Below, piece by piece: positions 58,632 through 64,000 of a stretch of 64,000 nt of DNA. Every line of letters begins with the position of its first letter. Position 1 is the stretch's first letter. The position numbers and the translations under genes were made by a program. The DNA lies in assembly GCA_044341025.1 (NCBI GenBank), contig JBIISM010000002.1:124001-188000 (forward strand), written 5' to 3'. The notes below the pieces were generated by a model that saw only the letters and a list, made by a program, of their open reading frames with translations, ran no database searches and was not told the origin of the DNA. Source of the DNA: JABMMZ01 sp044341025. GTDB taxonomy: Bacteria > Bacteroidota > Bacteroidia > NS11-12g > UBA955.

Positions 58632-60407
58632 TTATCCATTCATACTCACTAAGAACTCATCGTTGTTCTTGGTGCCTTCCATGTATTTAAGCATGGTTTT
58701 CATGGCTTCTTCGCTGTTCATATCGGCTAAGTGGTTGCGCAATACCCAAAGTTTTTGCAGGGTGCTTTTGCTTAACAACATGTCTTCTCTACGGGTGCTA
58801 GAACTTACTATATCAATGGCAGGATAAATACGTTTGTTGCTTAGTTTTCTATCCAATTGCAATTCCATATTGCCAGTACCTTTAAATTCTTCGAAAATTA
58901 CCTCGTCCATTTTAGAACCAGTTTCTGTTAATGCCGTTGCGATAATGGTTAATGAACCACCATTTTCAATGTTACGCGCAGCACCAAAGAAACGTTTAGG
59001 TTTTTGAAGGGCATTTGCGTCCACACCACCAGATAAGATTTTACCAGAAGCAGGTTGAACGGTGTTGTATGCGCGGGCCAAACGGGTGATAGAGTCTAAT
59101 AAGATTACCACGTCGTGTCCGCTTTCGGTTAAGCGTTTTGCTTTTTCTAAAACGATGTTTGCCAATTTAACGTGTTTGTCTGCTGGTTCATCAAAAGTAG
59201 ATGCAACAACTTCTGCGTTAACACTGCGGGCCATATCGGTTACCTCTTCTGGACGTTCGTCAATGAGCAAGATAATCATATACACCTCAGGGTGGTTGGC
59301 AGCAATAGCGTTGGCCAAGCTTTTTAACAATTGGGTTTTACCTGTTTTTGGTTGTGCAACAATTAATCCCCTTTGTCCTTTACCTATAGGAGAAACCAAG
59401 TCAATGATACGGTTTCCGTAGTTGGTGTTTTTATCTACAAGGTTTAATTTCTCGTCAGGGAAAAGTGGTGTTAAATGTTCGAAGCTAACACGGTCGCGTA
59501 TTTGCTCAACGGTTTTTCCATTGATGCGGTCGACCTTTACCATAGCAAAATATTTTTCACCTTCTTTGGGTGGACGTATGGTACATAAAACGGTGTCGCC
59601 AGTTTTAAGACCATGCGAACGCACTTGATGGGGCGCTAAATACACATCATCTGGAGATGCCATGTAGTTGTAGTCTGAAGAACGAAGGAAACCAAATCCA
59701 TCTGGAACAACTTCTAAAACTCCTTGGGTGGTAACAACGCCTTCAAGCTCAAGAAGCTGCTGCACGCGGTCGCGTTTGGCATTTTCGCGGTCTTGTCTTT
59801 CACGCTCAGCTTTTTCGCGTTCAATTCTTTGATGTTCTTGTTGTTGCTTTTGGTATTCGTCTTGAGGCTTATGCTCCTGGTGTTTATGCTCGTGAGGCTT
59901 ATTGTCTTGGTTTTTGTTTTCGTTATTTCTATGCTCGTTGTTCTTGTGCTCGTGTCTGTTTTGGTTGTTGTGCTTGTGTTTTTGTTCAACAAGTTCGTTT
60001 TCTGGAGTAGGAACGGTATTGACGTCTTCAGTATTTGGGTTTTCAAGAACGATGGTTTCAGGTTCTTTTACCTCGGGTGTTGCAATCGATTCTTCAGGAT
60101 CTTGCACCAAAATAATTTCTTCGGTTTCAAGACGGCTAATTTCATCGTTTATAGAGTTGTCTTGTTTAACTGGAGGGTTATTATTTGACTTACCTACTGG
60201 TTCAGGTTTCTTTTTAACCTCTTTGTTGATGCGGGCTCTAGGTTTTTTTGCTTTTGCATCCAGCTTGGCGTCGTCTTCGTTTTGGATAGCGGTAATCTTT
60301 TCAATTAAAGCTTCTTTTTCTAGGTTCATTGCACCTTCTATGCCTATGGCGGTGCCAATAACCCTTAATTCCTCAAGAGGCTTTTCTAATAAGTTCTGAT
60401 TTTCCAT
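58632..60407 (-). CDS. rho: Transcription termination factor Rho with long disordered insert
   Basis: Rho is the hexameric RNA helicase that ends transcription. The 591-residue product has the N-terminal helical region (1-42), then a ~175-residue insert (44-218) very rich in Lys, Glu, Asn, Gln and His (141-190 alternates KHKHNNQNRHEH-type motifs), absent from E. coli Rho (419 residues). The RNA-binding cold-shock domain follows (~222-300; EVVPDGFGFLRS), then Walker A QPKTGKTQL (~345), Walker B-like IILLIDERPEEVTDM and SLTIIATALTETGSKMDEVIFEEFKGTGNMELQLDR. All helicase motifs are intact. It is monocistronic, with a bidirectional terminator downstream. Confidence 0.97.
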   Translation of the reverse strand: MENQNLLEKPLEELRVIGTAIGIEGAMNLEKEALIEKITAIQNEDDAKLDAKAKKPRARINKEVKKKPEPVGKSNNNPPVKQDNSINDEISRLETEEIILVQDPEESIATPEVKEPETIVLENPNTEDVNTVPTPENELVEQKHKHNNQNRHEHKNNEHRNNENKNQDNKPHEHKHQEHKPQDEYQKQQQEHQRIEREKAERERQDRENAKRDRVQQLLELEGVVTTQGVLEVVPDGFGFLRSSDYNYMASPDDVYLAPHQVRSHGLKTGDTVLCTIRPPKEGEKYFAMVKVDRINGKTVEQIRDRVSFEHLTPLFPDEKLNLVDKNTNYGNRIIDLVSPIGKGQRGLIVAQPKTGKTQLLKSLANAIAANHPEVYMIILLIDERPEEVTDMARSVNAEVVASTFDEPADKHVKLANIVLEKAKRLTESGHDVVILLDSITRLARAYNTVQPASGKILSGGVDANALQKPKRFFGAARNIENGGSLTIIATALTETGSKMDEVIFEEFKGTGNMELQLDRKLSNKRIYPAIDIVSSSTRREDMLLSKSTLQKLWVLRNHLADMNSEEAMKTMLKYMEGTKNNDEFLVSMNG

Positions 60408-60559
60408 TGATAAATAGGAATGATAATTTTAATAAATAAATTGAGACAAAAATTTGTGGGGGTGAAGAAGATTGAAACTAAAAATTAGCAGGCGATTGCC
60501 CTCTTCTACACTGCAATGATACAATAAAATCGCGAAATAAAAAATTTATTTAAAACGGC

Positions 60560-61528
60560 TTACGGATTTGCCTGATCGCTTTTTTTGATGGCGTTGTTCC
60601 GCTGTTTTTTAGTAAAAGGAACGGGAATGTATTTGGACGGAAACTGGTTTAAGTCTTTCAAAAGTTTGTCCAAATCAGCAGCGGTATTGTTCAAATTGTT
60701 GTACAAAGATTTGTCGTTAACCAGCAAACCAAGAGAGCCCTCGCCTTGGTTTATTTTATCCATGATGCCACTAATTTGTGTAAGTGCTTCATTGGCTTTA
60801 TCCACCGTTTCTTTCAATTTAAGGGCAGCCAAATTATCTGAGGTAGTTTTCAAATTGGCTATAGTCAAACTGATTTTATCGTTGTTGTTTTTTAAGTTTT
60901 GTGTGATGCTTTCAACATTGCCCATGATGTTGCTCAATTTAGGCATGCTTTGCTCCAATATTACCGATGCGTTGTCGCTGGTGCGGGTAAATGATTTTAA
61001 AGATTTATTGAAATTAGCAAGTGAGCGGTTTAATTCGCCATTGGCTAAAATACTATCTAGAGAGGTTACAATGCTGTTAATTTTCGCATTCAATGGTTTT
61101 AATACATTGCTCATGGATTCCATCAAGGTGGTGTCGGCCATTGATTGCAAGGTTTGGCCACTTTCAGCCAACTTGGTATTTTTGCTAAACAACAAATTTA
61201 AAGCTTTGCCACCCAAAAGTGCGCTGCTCACTTTAACACTCGAACCTTCAGGAATATCAATGTCCTCATTGATTACAAAATAAACTTTGAATTTGCCTCC
61301 TGGTTTTAACAATTCAACGTCTGTAACATTGCCAACTTTATAGCCATTAAACAATACAGGAGTCGATTTGCTAATTTCTGCAACATCGGTCAATATTGCA
61401 TTTAAGGTGTATTTTTTTGAGAAAAAACTACCTTGTCCAGCTAGGAAATTGTATCCTAGGACTAAAAAGGTAATTGCTATTGCAGCGAGTGCACCTACTT
61501 TAGTTTCATTTGATACTTTAAAAGCCAT
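60560..61528 (-). CDS. MlaD/MCE family lipid-transport protein
   Basis: The 322-residue protein has an N-terminal anchor helix (VGALAAIAITFLVLGYNFLAG, ~11-31), one MCE domain (~38-115; YTLNAILTDVAEISKSTPVLFNGYKVGNVTDVEL, SALLGGKALNLLFS) that forms rings for phospholipid transport, and a long helical/coiled C-terminal part (~125-300) rich in Asn, Ser and Leu. This matches MlaD-like substrate-binding proteins of retrograde phospholipid transport. The usual ABC partners (MlaE, MlaF) are not in the window. It lies 153 nt upstream of rho. Confidence 0.9.
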   Translation of the reverse strand: MAFKVSNETKVGALAAIAITFLVLGYNFLAGQGSFFSKKYTLNAILTDVAEISKSTPVLFNGYKVGNVTDVELLKPGGKFKVYFVINEDIDIPEGSSVKVSSALLGGKALNLLFSKNTKLAESGQTLQSMADTTLMESMSNVLKPLNAKINSIVTSLDSILANGELNRSLANFNKSLKSFTRTSDNASVILEQSMPKLSNIMGNVESITQNLKNNNDKISLTIANLKTTSDNLAALKLKETVDKANEALTQISGIMDKINQGEGSLGLLVNDKSLYNNLNNTAADLDKLLKDLNQFPSKYIPVPFTKKQRNNAIKKSDQANP

Positions 61529-61537
61529 AATTTATTG

Positions 61538-61545
61538 CAAATATA
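61538..61545 (-). promoter_or_regulatory. -7 promoter element of the MCE gene
   Basis: TATATTTG on the minus strand is a perfect TAnnTTTG element ending 9 nt before the ATG at 61528. Confidence 0.6.
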
Positions 61546-61733
61546 AATTCAATTCATTGTATTTCCAATTGTAAACCTTTGTAAGCAACTTGAATTCTTT
61601 GAATCTGTACTTATATGCCACCGTTTGGTCATAATATGACAAAAAAAAAGGACGTTTTTTTTGTTTTACACGAAAAACGTTATTTTTACAAAATCGAAAA
61701 AGACAAGAATCATTTCAATACCAATAACGCCTC

Positions 61734-64000
61734 ATGAAGAGATTTTACAATATATACTTTTTAATACCAATCATAGTGCTTTGCATGCAAAGTGTTAGCG
61801 CCCAAGTTCTTATTTTAGGGAATGGCAGTTTTACTGGCTCAAGTTTGGCCGGTCCTGCAAACACCAGCACATCGGCCAATGCATCTTCGCGTTATGCCTA
61901 TATTTTCCCGCAATCTGTCGTTAGTGGATTGTTGGACAATGACAGCATACGCAGTATTTCGTTTATGCGCAATGGTGGTGGTGCCCTTGTGGGTACTTGT
62001 AATTTGAAGGTATATATGCGCACCACAGTAAATTCAAGTTACGGAAGCAGAAATGTAAATTGGGTCAATTTGACTGGTACAACAGGGATGAAAAAGGTTT
62101 ACGATCAAAGTCCTAGTAATGATTTTGACAGTGTAAATGGTTGGGTGCGTTTGGTCTTTAACACGCCTTATGTGGTCGATACGGTATTGGGTAAAAATTT
62201 AGAGATTCTGGTCGAATACACTCAAGTTTCGTCTCAGACTTCAAATATATTTTGGAATTTTGAAAACAGTGGATCTGTAAGTGGTTATGCGGCCAATCAA
62301 ACCAAATTTGTAAGAAGCAATGGCGGAACAATAACCGATACCACCAATTCTTCAACCGAATGGCATCCAACCATTCGGATCGAATTTCCAAGAACGGATT
62401 TTGATTTAAGTGTTTTAAAATTATACAGCCTGGGTAAATTGCCCATTCCCAATGGCAATCCTGACACCGTTAAAGCCATCGTTCAAAATGTAGGGAAGAA
62501 ACCAGCCACTTTTAAAATGTATTTGCGAAGCAAAGGCGCAAACAATTTATACGACTCTGCAACCTACACCTTAGGATATTTAGAAGAAAAGCTCTTTAAG
62601 ATGCCTCTGTTGTATCCAACAAATCTAGGCATGGATACGATAACGGCGAGTGTTCAAAATGATCAGGGAAATTCCAATAATTCAGTTTTTGGATACCGCT
62701 TGGCAACCAGCAATGTTTATTCTTACAAAGACCCTACTAAACCAATCGTTGGAGGCATTGGTTTTAATGGCACCACTGGCGATTTTGTAGCCAAGTTTTA
62801 TTCTGGAACCAAGGATTCAATTAACCAAATAAGTGTAAGTTTTGCAGGCTCTAACCAAAAATTCAAATTGGGTATTTGGAAAGCCAATGGACCTGGAGGT
62901 TCTCCTGGCACCAATGTATGGACTTCTGATACGCTGCAAACTTTGCCAAGTTTTGTAACACCTGTATTGCCCCCCGTTCCAATTCAAGGAAGTTTTTATG
63001 TGGGTGTTAGACAAATTGGGACTGTGAATGTCGCCTTTGGTTATCAGCCAGAAGTTCCAGTGCGACGTAAAACTTTTTATTATGCAGCGCCAATGGGCGA
63101 CACCGCTTGGGTTGACTTTGCCCCGGATGCACCATTTAAATTTGCCATAGAGCCACGCTTGCAATCGGTAAATGATGTGGCGCCCATTAAGGTGTTGGTT
63201 CCGAAGGATACGGTTAAGCTTTTGAATATTGTTAAAATGGCGCCGAAGGTTAGCATTTTAAATTATGGTTCTGCCAATCAAACCAAGAAATTTAACATCA
63301 AATTAAATATATTTAGGTATGGTAATTTGGAATATACCTCGACCAAAAGCGATTCATTAAGTTCTGGTTTGAAACGCACCATAACGTTTGATTCTAGTTT
63401 CTTGCCAACCCAAGCCGGTGACTATGATATTCAGGTGATGACACAACTGTCGAATGATGAGATGCGGGACAATGACACCTTGCGCAGTAAGTTTATAGTC
63501 GCAGTGTACAAAGATGTTGGTCCAACCACTATTTTTGATCCCTCAAGCGGATACGACTATGAGCAATTTGTTGACACCATGTATCCCACGGTATTTATTC
63601 AAAATTATGGATTAGATAAACAAGGGCCTTTCAATGTGCGCGCCGAAATATACGACAGCAGCAATGTCTTGATTTATTCGGATGTGAAATCTTTCACCCT
63701 GACACCTTTGAACAGCATATTGGCTTCATTCAAAACTTTCCCCTGCGATGTTAAAGGTACTTACTATTTTAGGGCCTACTCCGAATTGGGTATTGATATC
63801 GATAAAACCAATGATACCGTTAGACGAACATTTAAGATTGTGCGCAGCAATGATGTGGCGATAACGTCTATTGTTTATCCTTCAAACAATCAAAGTTTAT
63901 CTCCTCCAGTAGCCAGTAAAAACCCGGAGGCGGTCTTGGAGAATTTGGGCGACTTTAACCAAGCAGATCCATTTACATCGATATGCGATATATACTATAA
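61734..64000 (+). CDS. Large secreted protein, 3' end outside window
   Basis: The frame runs from ATG at 61734 to the window edge without a stop, giving at least 755 residues. It opens with a signal peptide (FYNIYFLIPIIVLCMQSVSAQ). Then come beta-rich regions: an N-terminal ~200-residue domain (SSRYAYIFPQSVVSGLLD, SGSVSGYAANQTKFV, WHPTIRIEFP), and from ~235 repeated Ig-like/CARDB-type motifs of about 100 residues, such as VKAIVQNVGKKPATFKMYL, PTVFIQNYGLDKQGPFNVRAEI and EAVLENLGDFNQADPF. Such repeats are common in T9SS cargo of Bacteroidota. A sorting domain is expected beyond the window but cannot be seen. Confidence 0.85.
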   Translation, partial: MKRFYNIYFLIPIIVLCMQSVSAQVLILGNGSFTGSSLAGPANTSTSANASSRYAYIFPQSVVSGLLDNDSIRSISFMRNGGGALVGTCNLKVYMRTTVNSSYGSRNVNWVNLTGTTGMKKVYDQSPSNDFDSVNGWVRLVFNTPYVVDTVLGKNLEILVEYTQVSSQTSNIFWNFENSGSVSGYAANQTKFVRSNGGTITDTTNSSTEWHPTIRIEFPRTDFDLSVLKLYSLGKLPIPNGNPDTVKAIVQNVGKKPATFKMYLRSKGANNLYDSATYTLGYLEEKLFKMPLLYPTNLGMDTITASVQNDQGNSNNSVFGYRLATSNVYSYKDPTKPIVGGIGFNGTTGDFVAKFYSGTKDSINQISVSFAGSNQKFKLGIWKANGPGGSPGTNVWTSDTLQTLPSFVTPVLPPVPIQGSFYVGVRQIGTVNVAFGYQPEVPVRRKTFYYAAPMGDTAWVDFAPDAPFKFAIEPRLQSVNDVAPIKVLVPKDTVKLLNIVKMAPKVSILNYGSANQTKKFNIKLNIFRYGNLEYTSTKSDSLSSGLKRTITFDSSFLPTQAGDYDIQVMTQLSNDEMRDNDTLRSKFIVAVYKDVGPTTIFDPSSGYDYEQFVDTMYPTVFIQNYGLDKQGPFNVRAEIYDSSNVLIYSDVKSFTLTPLNSILASFKTFPCDVKGTYYFRAYSELGIDIDKTNDTVRRTFKIVRSNDVAITSIVYPSNNQSLSPPVASKNPEAVLENLGDFNQADPFTSICDIYY

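Noticed and set aside
59724..60188. 154-residue frame antisense to rho with many hydrophobic residues
   Set aside because: It mirrors the His/Asn/Lys-rich insert of rho; the hydrophobic pattern is a product of reading low-complexity codons on the other strand.
1..64000. CRISPR arrays, insertion sequences, prophage or integron ends
   Set aside because: No regularly spaced direct repeats, transposase or integrase genes, or attachment-site duplications were seen by eye.

Overview
This is a chromosomal window from a member of the Bacteroidota. The evidence is mutually consistent: AT-rich coding DNA, four large secreted proteins of the type IX secretion (T9SS) kind (two with a type B / gliding-motility C-terminal domain, one with a type A tail, one cut by the window edge), TAnnTTTG-type -7 promoter elements instead of E. 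coli-like promoters, little sign of Shine-Dalgarno sites, several TTG/GTG starts, and lineage-typical families (GSCFA, DUF1573, HYC_CC_PP-like, LytS/LytR pair, Rho with a long disordered insert). No prophage, insertion sequence, CRISPR array or rRNA operon was seen; most of the window is core genome with a few accessory patches.

Layout. 1-4.5 kb: end of a T9SS type A protein, RidA facing a 3-hydroxyacyl-CoA-dehydrogenase-like protein, and a small T9SS type B protein. 4.5-8.4 kb (minus): a radical SAM/SPASM enzyme with its own FNR-like flavoprotein, then four tandem DUF1573 proteins. 8.4-12 kb (plus): rsmA-mgtE-capA-like. 12-14 kb (minus): a sulfur-handling operon (MBL/rhodanese, HMA protein, thioredoxin). 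14.5-18 kb: sugar-nucleotide operon (DegT aminotransferase, UDP-glucose dehydrogenase, UDP-glucuronate decarboxylase). 18-21.5 kb (minus): ECF sigma factor with an anti-sigma/outer-membrane-like partner, glycosyltransferase and polysaccharide deacetylase. 21.5-28.3 kb: ABC-F ATPase, bestrophin, an LTA-synthase-like phosphatase-fold enzyme, and a LytS/LytR two-component pair. 28.3-32.4 kb: a 1348-residue T9SS type B adhesin-like protein. 32.6-39.5 kb: CorC/HlyC protein, aroQ, aspartate kinase facing fbp over a palindromic promoter, tRNA-Phe, a membrane Fe-S protein and GSCFA protein. 39.5-48.6 kb (minus): membrane coiled-coil and redoxin-like proteins, YugP-type protease, a 52-residue membrane protein, SPOR-like protein, secA, and a YyaL-like thioredoxin-domain protein. 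48.6-55.9 kb (plus): tex, a TetR/ABC1-kinase pair, a CBS protein and a BamA-like protein. 55.9-58.6 kb: a probable copper-handling cluster. 58.6-61.5 kb (minus): rho and an MlaD-type protein. 61.7 kb to the end: a secreted protein continuing beyond the window.

The most interesting locus is 55.9-58.6 kb: a cysteine-pair secreted protein, a 66-residue protein with 13 cysteines, an MbnP-family lipoprotein and a di-heme MauG/MbnH-type enzyme in one direction. MbnH is known to oxidise a tryptophan of MbnP to make a copper site; adding a metallothionein-like anchored peptide suggests a compact envelope metal-handling system. The leader before the small peptide can form two mutually exclusive hairpins. 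Other points worth attention are the four tandem DUF1573 genes, the sigma/anti-sigma-barrel pair, the many promoters sitting 4-9 nt before start codons (near-leaderless transcripts), the 16-bp palindrome formed by two face-to-face -7 elements between aspartate kinase and fbp, and a degenerate repeat shared by two intergenic regions.
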